From Simmondsia chinensis (Eukaryota > Streptophyta > Magnoliopsida > Caryophyllales > Simmondsiaceae): 64,000 nt of DNA. Both the position numbers and the translations under genes were made by a program. Numbering within the stretch: the stretch's first letter is position 1; each line of letters starts with the position of its first letter. The stretch lies in NCBI GenBank assembly GCA_018398585.1, contig JAGTTD010000013.1:30521131-30585130 (forward strand), given 5' to 3'. Of the stretch, positions 30,861 to 42,800 are shown piece after piece. The notes beneath the pieces were generated by a model that searched no databases, had not been told where the DNA came from, and saw only the letters and a program-made list of their open reading frames with translations.

Positions 30861-33800
30861 TCAACAACCATGCTTCTCAAGTCTCTCGTATGAGTTCACT
30901 GACACCTGCTCATCAACAAGGCAAAAACTTGCACCCTTAGATGGTAACAAAATTAACAGCGTAACTATTTGTTTAATATTGCAGAAGTAGTAATTTTTGC
31001 AAGAAATTTCAATTATAAGCTACTATTTTATGTTTAAAAAAATACATCCCTAGTCATTATAAAAAAAAAATACAATCAAATTTCTGAAAACAGTAAGTAT
31101 CTTCTTGAGATAATCATCTAGGATCTGTTTGGTTGAACAGAAAACTTTTTAGTTTTATTTCTATTACTTGTTCACATGAATGGGTAACAATAAGTATCCT
31201 TTGTCAAAATGACGATGACTTTTTTCCTTATCTTTAACTTCAAATGGCCCACATATTTAACCTTTTGTAAAGATGTATAATAAAATTGCTTTTTTTTTTT
31301 CCTAACCAAAAAAGGAAAATTTTGAAAAAAAGATAAAATTTCGACGTTTTTAGTCGATATTTATATATTTATGAGTTTATCGGTAAAAAAGGCAGAATAT
31401 AGAAACATATAGAAGCAAATCGGAGCAAGAAAAAATATATTTCTTAACTTCTTCATGGTGTCAAAAATGACAATTACTTCAAAACGTGTAAAATTTCACC
31501 GGCCTTATGTCCGAACCATGGAATTGACACATATGAGCTCTATATGTACGCCCAAATGAGGTTCTATTATAAAAACAATTGACATTAGACATAGTAGCTC
31601 GTTAGACTTATATGTCGATATCTTTTCTCTTACAACTCTAATGTGAGACATTTTAACTATACTCACATTTAAAGTTCTAAACAAAATGAGATGAGTTTTA
31701 AAAGAGCTGTTCTATTTCTTTGCTTTTATAGAGAAGTAAAAAGAAGATTATGATGTTATTCTGTCCAAATTTAGACCCAAGAATTGCTATACAAGGGATC
31801 AAATATGAGATTGGTATTAGGTGAAATAACTCGCTAAACTTTACCGTGAGGATTTTAATATAGGATTAAAAAGAAAAAGAAAAAAAGCAAAACGTACATA
31901 CCCGATGTGAGGATGGTGAACTGCGTACTGGACAAGCATAAGTCCCCGGGGAAGATAGCCTGGATCGTATGGGAGAACTCAAAAGGGTCGGCCTTATCAA
32001 CGGTGATGGAATGTACGCTGCCGTTGGCGACTGCATTAATGGTGTAGGGTGACGCGATGAGAGGGGAGAGTTATGGCACGAGGAATGAGGCGATGCCATT
32101 GGAGTCCGGTTCATATGCGAAGTTGAACCCGAAGTTGATAGAGGTTCAGATGATTGTGGAGATGATCTTGTAGCAGGTAGCATATTGATTTTGATGCTGA
32201 TGAAAAGAACCAAGGAAACAAGTTGGTTTGAATCTTATTCAAGAGACTGTTCAGAATTGTTTTTTTGCAATTTTGGTTTGTTAGAGAGTATAAACGATAT
32301 TTTGAAAACCAACGTCTTTGGTTTTTGGGGGTTTTAGGAGAGGGTAGCACATCAATGCTAATTAATGGGATCTCTAGGCTTCCATGTACACTATTGCTAC
32401 TGCTGTTGCTCTATTGGTGCTTGTATGCTTGCATGTTTGGTAATGCGTCATTTGACGTGACTTGACTTAACTTTGACTTGATTTTATAAATATTGATCAG
32501 TTTTGCTCTCTAGGGTAGGGGCCCCTTCGGATATAGCCTCCCTTCAGGGTAGCACCTTATAGGGGTAAGGCTGCTTACATTTCACTCTTAGACTCCGCCT
32601 CGGCAGGAGCCTTTAAGACACCGGGTCTATGGTGTCGTTGGTTTCTTATTTTTAGTTGTTTTTTTCTTTTCCTAATTTGAGTGAAAACTGAAAATATGAA
32701 ATCAAAAATCAGGATAAAATCATTTACAAAAAACTGCTTTTTAGTTTCTCAAAAAACCAAAAAGCTGCAAACAAAAAATAATGCAAACGAGCGTGAAGAT
32801 AATGTGGTGGAATGATTTGCACAAGTAAGATTGGCTTACTTGTTGTGAACGTCAATGTACTCATCAGTTTCATCTAATATTTCATCCTGCATAGAAGGAG
32901 GTAGCACTGGAAGAGTTTACAAAGAAGAAGGAATGAAGAATAAGCACATGTATTTTGCACTTTCAAAACTTCTATAAATGGAGATCAATGTCTCAAGCCT
33001 ATCGAGCTTGAGTCTGGTTCGTGATATTCTGTAGGCACTTGGTCTGACCTATGGAATCACACCGTAGTGTATGATTACGGTCATAGTATCACAAAAGCAA
33101 GGTATATTGTCAAAATATTTGCCAACATGACTGTAAATTTGGACAGTATATAAGTTTTCTTTCATCAAAATTCGGGATATTTTTATCGTATCCAATGAGT
33201 TTTCACCAAAATACGAACATGACTCATATATATTATCATAATTATGTACCCATCCAAGCGATTTATCAGAAATATTAGCATGATTGTAACAAAATTTCAT
33301 CGAAGGATAGGTAACTCTTTGCGCATATTAAAACATCAAAATACTTAGGTAATAAATACTTGAACATAGAAAAACTACGTGATTTTTTTTTTTTTTTTAA
33401 ATCAACAACTAAGTGATTAATTCCTAACAAATAAATACCTGAAGCAGTTCCTCCATGACATCCTCCAGGGCGATGATACCCATAATCTCTTCGCTTGGAT
33501 TAACAAAACAATTCTCTGCAACTTCCATTGTATTTGCATCTCCCGAAAGCAGCGACGAATTTTCGCCTTGCACCTTGAGATTATTCATACGACTTTGAGC
33601 TTCGGTAGAATGCACATTGGATGAATTCGTACGTATTTTCTTTTGTTTTTTTTGCTGGGCCTGATTGTTGATCTCTTTGTAATTTGTCACAATATCAAAC
33701 ACCCATGTCAAGTACTAGAATTGTGAGGGTCATAAACACATGTTATGGTAGGGGGCCATTTTGAAAAAGCCTCCCTGCAAGGTAGCATCCTGTAAGAGTA

Positions 33801-36800
33801 AAACTACTTACATTTCACCCTCCCTAGATCCTGCCTTAGTGCGAGCCTTTCAAGCACTAGGTTGTCGTTGTATAAACACAAATATTAAACCAGTTAAAAG
33901 TTCAAGAATTTCTTTGCATGACTTTTCTTTCAGTACATCCCAACATTTTTCTGTTCATTTGAAAATTTATAAATATGAAAAGAATGATTAGATTATTGAT
34001 ATCTTAGAAATTTTCTCATCAAATAATCATTTTGTTTGATTATCAGTCACCAGATATTTGTACCATGTGGTTCCCAAAACGAGGATGTTAATGGTTATTT
34101 CTCTTAGACACGTTGTCCTTAATATTCTGAATGTTCTTACCCTTCTTTTTTTATTTCCAGTGATTATTTTTTATTTTAGGACGTCAATAGTTACGGTAGA
34201 ATTAGTGTTATACACAAAATAAAGTAAATTCAATTAAAATAGAAGAGGAGACTACCTGAAACAGAAAGGATAACATTTATTTTAGAGAAAAGCGAGTAAT
34301 GTCAAACATCCACGTCAAGCAGTGCAATTGTGGTAGCCATAAGCACACATCTCTCTATTTCTTTTATCAGAAATAAGCACACAATCCTAAACCACTTAAA
34401 ACTTTAGAATTTCTTTGCATAGATTTTCTTGTTATATGTCCTGAAGTTTTTTCTGTTCATGGGTACATTTGTAAATATGGCATAAAAAAAGTTAAATTAT
34501 CAATATATAAGAAAATGTTCTCAGTAAATAATCAATTTAAGAGATTATTTTTATTTTTAGGACGTCCATAATCATCTGAAATTCGTGTTGTGCGATATTT
34601 ATGGCCAAATGAGCTGAAATAGAAAGAATGACATTTATCTTGGGATAAAAAAGCAAGTAATAACCTTTGAACTTACTGTTTCCCTTTCGCTAATCTGGTT
34701 TGATAATTATACTTAAATGCCTTTTTTAACAGGAAAATACTGATCCGCATCCAATGCGTGTAATAACCTTTGGGGCAACATTTATTTTGGGGCAAAGCGA
34801 GTAATAACCTTTGAACTTACAGTTCCCCTCTAGCTGATGTGGTTTGATAATTATACATAAACACATTTTTTAAACGGGCAAAAACGGATGTTTGTCAATA
34901 CACATATTATATGCTTTTTTTTTTACCAACAGACGTTGAACTTACTGTTGCCCTCTAGCTGATCTGGTTTTGTATTGGTCCGGAGCTCGGATGACACAGG
35001 ATGGACAGCTTTATCTGCAGTAAACTTAGCTTCATCTTTGCTCTTGACAACAATGCCCATATGACTATGGCCTCTTTGAAATTGGCTCAGTATATTGTAT
35101 AGCGGCAGGTTATCATCAAATCTGTCAAGTTAAAAACACAAATTGAGTGGATGTAACAAAGTCGATACAAACATCATAGGCATGACATGACAATTGGCGT
35201 GTTATTTAGCTTGAAAGGCTTGGGTTACTTTAAGGTCAAGCAAAGTGGAGCCAGATTATTTAGGCAAGTGAGCCCAGATGACTTGTTTCATAAGCAAGGC
35301 AGGCAAGCCTAGGTCTAGTAAAGCTTGATGAGTTATGAGTCTACATATGTCTAAACGAGAAATTCCAATCTGGGTGAGTTAAACTTGATCCTAAATAATT
35401 CTAAGCTAGCCCAATTCGAGCCTCAAATAAGCTAAGCTCAAGTGAAGCTCACTGAGCCAGGTTTCATGCTTAACTAAGTGGAGCTCGAGCTCAAAGTCTC
35501 AAGCTCTGCAAGCCACTAGGTTAGATCAAGTTGAGCAAAATTGTTGGTTACCGAGGCTAAGGATGGCAATTCAACGCGAAGTCATTGGATGTCAATCCGA
35601 CTCGACCTATTTATAATGGATTTGGATTCTGATAAATGAAATTATGGGTCAATTTGGGTTTGGGTGACATCAAACTAGCACCCAAAACCTAACCAAAATC
35701 CCATCCTAAAATTATATTTAAGTACAAAATGAAAATTTTAAATTATTAAATTTTATGTCTTCGTGCCCTAACAAATTCCTTTTTCTTCTGTGCCAACATT
35801 TTGAAGCTTGTTCTGGCCCTATTAAGTTCTTTTTTGTAAAAACTATGACAATAAGTCAGTATATAAGGATTATTAATTTTGGTCAAAAAAAAAAAAAAGG
35901 ATTACTAATTAAAGTTTTCTGAATAAATGTGTTTTGATGCATTTATCATTATACATATTAAAGGAAAAAGAAAAAAAGAGGCAACAACAAAATCAACGAC
36001 AACCGACCCAATGCCTCAAGGGCTCTTGCATATGCGGGGTCTTTTTTTTTGGGGGGGGGGGGGGGGGGGGGTGGGGGTACGCAGCCTTACTCCTTTAAGG
36101 TGTTACCCTTAAGGGAAGCTGTGTCCGAGAACCCCCAACCTGAGAAGAAGAGAGGCATACAGGCATACAAACATGAAGCATAAAAGCATAAAAGTGCAAG
36201 AGCAGCAAGCACAATAGCACAAAGCAAGTATAAAGGAAGCATGAAGCAGCAATAGGCGGTAGGCAATACGACAGCAAACATATCGCGTAAATGAAACAGG
36301 CAGACTTATAATCCTAAGGGTATTAGTGCAAGCCAAAATAAGCTCCTTTATCCTACATCGTTACATCGGCTACCCCTGTGCTAGCCCTCCACTGAGCTTT
36401 ATCTAAAGCCATCTACTCCTGTAGGTTTAGGTGGGTGAGGCGTGTCAGATCGTCTCCATCCATCTCTTCTTTGGCCTGCCTCTCCCTCTCCTCCCTATCG
36501 TAGCATGGAGTTGTTCACATCTCCTAACAGGGGCGTTGGTCGGTCTCCTCTTTACATGCCCGAACTACAGCAAACGCTGCTCCCTCAATTTATCTTCGAT
36601 CAAGGCCGCGCCCAATTTGCTTCTTATGACATTATTTCTAATCATATCCTTCCTTGTGTGTCCACACATCCACCGCAACATTCTCATCTCCGCCACCTTC
36701 AGCTTCTATGTTTGAAGGCATTTCAATGGCCAACACTCCGCACATAAGATATAGCAGGTCTCACTACCGTCTCATAGTATTTTCCTTTTAACTTTAATGG

Positions 36801-39800
36801 GAACTTTCTATCGCACAGTACAACAGAGGCCAGCCTCCATTTATGCCAGCCTATTTTAATGCGGTTGTTGACATCCTCGTCAACTTCGCCGTCCTGTTGT
36901 ACCATAGCACCCAAATATCTAAAAAAAAAGAGGCAACAATTTGGCCAAAATATTGGCTTTTAGTGCGTGTGTCTATACATATTACAATTTGTTCTATGAT
37001 TTAAAGGGTTGAATTCTAATGGAACAAATAGGGTTTTCTTTTGGATTTAGTTTAGGTCAAGTTTTTTCTGGATAGGATTTGGATAGAGGCAAACGCGACC
37101 CAAATATGACCATTGCCATCCCTAGGTGAGGCTCTTATGAGCTCAGGCTTATAGCTCATACACACCCTAAGTCCAAGATGCAGTTATACTAGAGCTCCCT
37201 TTCAGAATGAAATCAATTGAAACAAATACCAAGGATTCCATTGCAAACAACAAAAGAGAAAAAGGAAATCAAAAACCAAACCTGAGAATCCTCCTAATCA
37301 TGAGGTTTCTGATTGGTGTTTCATCTTCAGGTCGGCAATCAATCAAATTCTTCACCTGAAATCGTTTATGAATATAAGTGAAATTACACAAGTAACAATA
37401 ACAACAAACCCAATGCCTGGAAGGTTCCAGCTAAGGGAGGCTATTTCCGAGGGTCCCAATCGAAAAAGCAAAAATGGAACAATATTTATAAAATCAACTT
37501 AAAGTCAAAGTCAAACCAAATGAAGCAGCATCTGACATCCAAACATGCGAGCAACAATACTAACTATATCAGCCTAATGACTCTGTGAACTATCATCGTT
37601 GTGCTACCCTCTCCTATACAAGTAACATGAAGAAAATTTATATGTTACCAACCTAGTTATGGGTTTGGCAAAATTTTGTATTTCCCATTGTATTCCTGTT
37701 TTGGTCTAGAGAGACGGAATAGACTGTACTGAGGTTATATGCTAAATGATGAAATAAAATCCTTTTTCCTCCCTCTATAGACTTGTTGACCAAACTTACT
37801 TTTTTAAAAAAGTTCTTTTTCTCAATAAAAAGTACTTTTTCTAAGATTGAAAGTGCTTGACCTGGAAAGATTAAAATAGAAACGGTTTTTATGATTTTAA
37901 GTAGTAAAAAAAAAAGAGTGCTTCTCCTTCAAAGCAAATATGGAAACAAAAACTAAAAATTTTTTAGACAAAAATATCCGCTATTGAAAACACTTTCTAA
38001 AAAAGCACTTCTGAAAAAAATCCTTTTTTTTTTTTTTTTTTATAGCTTGGCCAAACAACTCTCTTGCTCCTCTCTCTCTAATTTATGTTCCCCCTCTATC
38101 CCTAAGTTCTATATCCCTGCCCCTCTAACTTCTACAATTTCTATATCAAATATTTTAGTTCGTAACATTATATATCCTTTAGAAGTATACCAATAAAACA
38201 TTCAAAAATAATTCCCAGTTTCGATACCAAAATCAAGCCTATTATATTTGTCTGGCTTCCAGAATAGATGGGAACTCGACTATGACCCTTTCTCATAATC
38301 AACTCCATTGTGTCCCTGAAAATAAGAAAAAAAACAATCATTAGGGAAGAAAGAAAATTTTGGGACCCTTTGGAAATAACCTTCCTAAAGGGTAGCATCC
38401 TATAGACATAAGGCTATATACATCTCACATTTTTCAGTCCCTACCTTGGTAGGAACCTCTTTAAGGCACTGGGTTTATTATTGTTATTGTTGTATATTCT
38501 TTCATGGACTTTCAAGGTTAGTTGCACTGTTTTCTTTTTTGGGTATCTTGAGTTTGTTTTGAAGTTTCTAAGGTACTCGCTATTATTTGACATGTCTTCT
38601 CTAAGTCCCTCGACCATCATGCCGTTAGTCCATCATTGACAGCAGCTAATTTTTTTGTTCAACCAAGGAGTTATTTACTCCTTTGGTCCCCAATGTTTGT
38701 ATATTTATTCAAATTGGTCCCTCGTTTTTTTCTTTTGTTTAATGTTGTCTCTAGTGTCTGTAAATTTGTTCAAATTGTTCCCTCATTGTTTCGTTTAGTT
38801 CAAAATAGTCCTCAACTCTCCAATAGTTTGTTTTGTGATAAAATTGGTCTCTTATCTAGTGACTAAAATCGGGTAAAAATTAAAAAGATGGATTAATTTT
38901 ATAATAAAACAAAACATTACGGTCTATTTTGAATAAGAAGAAAGATGAGGGATCAATTTGAAAAGAAAAGATAAGGGAGTAACTTAAATAAACTTATAAA
39001 CATGATGAACTATTGGAATAAATTGCTCTTCAACCAAGTAAAAGAACACACTACAGAAGAAAATGACGTTGTTCAATAGATAACAAGGTCTATATGTCCA
39101 ATGACAGATTTTATCCAAAAATTTTCTGGGTCATTTCCACTACAGGAACACATTCTTTGGGTGATTAAACGTGTTCCTATAATCCAGGCCTGACTATAAC
39201 CCCAAGCAACTATTTGAGGTCCCAAAATTTTAGGGGCCCCCAAATTTTTGAGGTTGTGCTTTTTAAATTATCAATTACTACTATTAATAAGTTTTATGAT
39301 TCAAGTTTTTATAATTTACTATATATGAAGGATTCCATTTAAAATTTTCGCTTTAGACCCTAAAAATGTCAGGACCGACCTTGTTGTAATCTCTACATAA
39401 CTGACACCCTTTTGGAGCATGATTGCCTTCTCAACTAACAAGCTGCTATTGACAGAGATGCAGGCATGATGATTAGTGCACCCCCCAAAAAAAAAGTCAC
39501 CTAACAAAAGGTACCTCAAAAACATTATAAAAATTCTAAGTGTTAGAAAATTTTACACCTAACCTTGGGATACAGATTAAGAATTTTTTTTGAAGTATTA
39601 TGTGAAATGGGCCGAAATATGGAATGCTTACTTGTCTAATTTGGCATTGATATCAAGAGCAAATACTCTAGACATAGGAGTCATAGCATCTTTAGCAGTC
39701 TTCTGTGTCAGTTCCAAAGCTCCTCCTATAATTGTAGTTTCCTCATGAGTCAATTCCCCACCTTTTCCTGCCTAAAATAACAAAGAGATTTTGATATCAC

Positions 39801-42800
39801 ACAACTTGTAGGACATAGTATCATGTTGAGAAATTAAAATCGGATTTGAAATTTATTCCAAGTTCTTTTATCGTTCCACTGTATACTTTGTCAAATATCT
39901 CGATTTAATTGTTGTACTTTAATAGTAGTGTCAATTTTAGTTCCTTTGTAAAAATAGTGTAGCAATGTTATTCAAATAAGACAAGAGAGTTCTTCTTGTC
40001 AAGGAACTAACAGAAATCTACCCGTTAAGACTGTACTGCTGAACTTAAAAGAGTACAAGGATGAAATTGGCGCAATTAGCATAGGTGGACTAAATTAGCT
40101 CACTTGACAAAGTATAGGATAGCACGATGCATATTACCCTTTTTTAAGGAAAAATGAGAATAGAATATTGCATCTTAAGAAAAGAACAAAGCACAATGAA
40201 CCTGATTAGAGTGTAGATCCACAAACGTTTTCAGCTCAGAGCGTCCCAGAAGTGCAGCGTGCCCTTTGCCAAGGATCCAATCCAAAAGCTTTACACAATA
40301 AAAATGCCCCATACTATGGTAAATAAAAATACTGATTTTATATAAAGAAGATCATAAGAAAAAAAGGGTCCATTCAAAATGTGTTAATCTATTAAAATGT
40401 AAGGTTATTTACGTCATAAATCTTTGTACTACGTCCACTATGCCAATTACTCATTGTACTTTTTACTATATTGATTTAGTACTTATACTATTTATATGTT
40501 AGTTCTAGACTAAAATTAGCGCTAAGTTTGTGACGGAATTTTTAACAGTCTAAATCACGGGTGTGTTTAATTTGGATCAACGGATAGGTTTATATTTTGT
40601 TTACTTGCATCCAATATTGAACGATTTGAGCTAAGATTTTACAATAAGACTAAATTAACACAATATAAATTTTTCATTGACTAAATTGATACAATTAGAA
40701 TTATAAAGAATAAACAAACATAATACCCAAAGAATAAAGACTTTTGGCATAAATAACTTTAAAATTCATCAATTGAGTATTAATACCAAACCAATTTGTC
40801 ACGGCCATTTATGTAATGTTCACAACATTCAATTCACATTGTGACCGCTCCGCAATATAACCACGACTGAAGAGTTGATTATGTGGGTCAGAGTAAAATT
40901 CAATCATTTCCATGCACAAAAATTAGGACGTTCATTCATTAAAATTTCTAGTCTTTTATCTCTATTTCCAAGCGTTTTACAAGAAAACAAAAGGTTGGAG
41001 AACATTTGAAAAAGAAAACATGAAAAAATGATTCCATTGATGAAAAAGGAAAATTGGAAAACAAGGGAATGGTGTTTACGATTTTTCAGTACAAAGAGAT
41101 ACCGAGAAAAACCGTGTTTTCTTTGGAAACCGGGGAAAAGGATTCTTTTGGATGAGTTTGTTCTCAAAGAATTTTATGAAAACTCTGGGAATTTTTATAA
41201 ATTGAATGCTCCCTAATTTTTCTGCTACAATAAACGGAACCCAATTACCTCTGACTAGGGGTGTACTTGAGGTAAGCCGAGTTCGAGCCTATTAGATTTA
41301 AGGCTCGACCTGTTCGCATGAAGCTTGGCACTGTCTTAGCTCGAAGCTGGCCGAGGTTGGAAAGCCCAAGCTCGAGCTCGGCTTGTCAAGAGCTCAGGAT
41401 TGGGCTCGGCCTTGGGCTTGGCTTGGTTAAGCTCGAACTAAGCCGGGGAGCTATGAATTAAGTTTGCGCTATTTAGGCTCATTTAAGCTCAATTTAGGCT
41501 GGGGCTCTGCTCATTTAGGCTCAAATATGGCTGGATTGGGGCTAATATATTATATTAAGAAAAAGCTCACTTAGGCTTAAGAGCTATGAGCTCGACCTTC
41601 ACTAGAATCAGGCTCGGCTCAATCGGCTAAACAGGCCAGCTCGACTCAGTTCAAGCTCAAAGCGAGCCAAGCCTTTCAAGCTTTATAACGAGCCGGCTCA
41701 TTCCTCTGACCACTCTACACTTTGAACCTCAATAACTCGTGTAGGATTTCTTATTATCAGTAAGAGATTGCAAAGCTTTTTTCCTTTTTTGGATCTTCTC
41801 ATCTTAGTTTCTTTTGGCTCGTAAAGAAATAACTTACCTTGCTAATTGGATAAGATATTGGCAACAGAAATAAGACGAGCAAACGAACTAACACAGAAAG
41901 CCTTGCACCCACACTCAGTCCGTATCTGGAACATACAGCTTGCGGAATTATCTGAAACAACATAAGAGCTTCAATTATGTGATTGTCTATGGAGCAGGGG
42001 CGAGGGATGGAGACAACGTGAATGACATAAAGGTCATCTTCAATTGTTCTATAATGTAAGTGGCCCTCACGTCACGGATTTTGAGATAACTGTTGATTCT
42101 GACCATGAATGGGCGTAATTGAACCAAGTTGAACCTGAGCTCATTTGGCTTGAATTTCAGTTGCAACATTTACTTGGATTGAAGCTCACTAAGCCTACAG
42201 ACTTTGAAATCGATCTCCTGTACTCAGCTCGGCTAAGCGCAAACCCAACTTGGGCAAGACTCGTGTTGGGTTTTTTATTTGAAGTCTGGTTTTTTATATA
42301 TGTGGTAATGGCAGGAAAAGTTTTGGGGGGCCTATTTCAGGCCTAGATCCATTTGAGGGTTTATTTTGAGGCAGTTAGAGTTCACTTGATTGACTATGAA
42401 AACCCTATTTAGAGTTTGAGAGAACAGTGTGTGAGTAAGAAGAAAACTATCTGTAGAAACTCCCAAACATAGTAAAGATCCTTACAAACTCCGTGAACAT
42501 AGGCACAATTGGCCAAACTACGTAAGTCTTGTGTGTTGTTCGTTTCCACGTTGAAGTTTTCGTTGTTCTTTTGGGTTCATTTTCATAACAACTTGTCTCG
42601 TTTAGGATCTTTTAGGCTTGTTGAGGCTAAAAAGTATTTTAGAGACATAATTTAGCCCGAAGTTGACTAGTTTAAGCTCATTGGACTCGTGTAACCATTG
42701 AGCTTGAGCTTTACAAGGCCCAGGCTCATGTCCCTTGCGAGCCACCTTGCTCATCAACCCCTCTAACAACGCAACACAACACAACACAAACCAACCACAA

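Larger units (their letters stand above)
35564..37123. mobile_element. hAT MITE with ATTGCCAT termini
   Basis: Ends TAAGGATGGCAATTCAACGC and CCATTGCCATCCCTA form an imperfect inverted repeat, and GCGACCCAAATATGACC lies near the right end. The flanks ACCGAGGC and GGTGAGGC share five of eight bases. It is interrupted by the RTE LINE at 35987-36922. Confidence 0.55.
35192..37170. mobile_element. hAT MITE, GCTCGAG family, with nested insertions
   Basis: GCTCGAG-rich arms (about 35200-35560, and 37124-37170 ending AGCTCATACACACCCTA) enclose a second MITE, which in turn encloses an RTE LINE. The whole nest fills intron 8 of the CBS gene. The left terminus (GGCGTGTTATTTAGCTTG) is degenerate and no duplication was confirmed. 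Confidence 0.45.
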
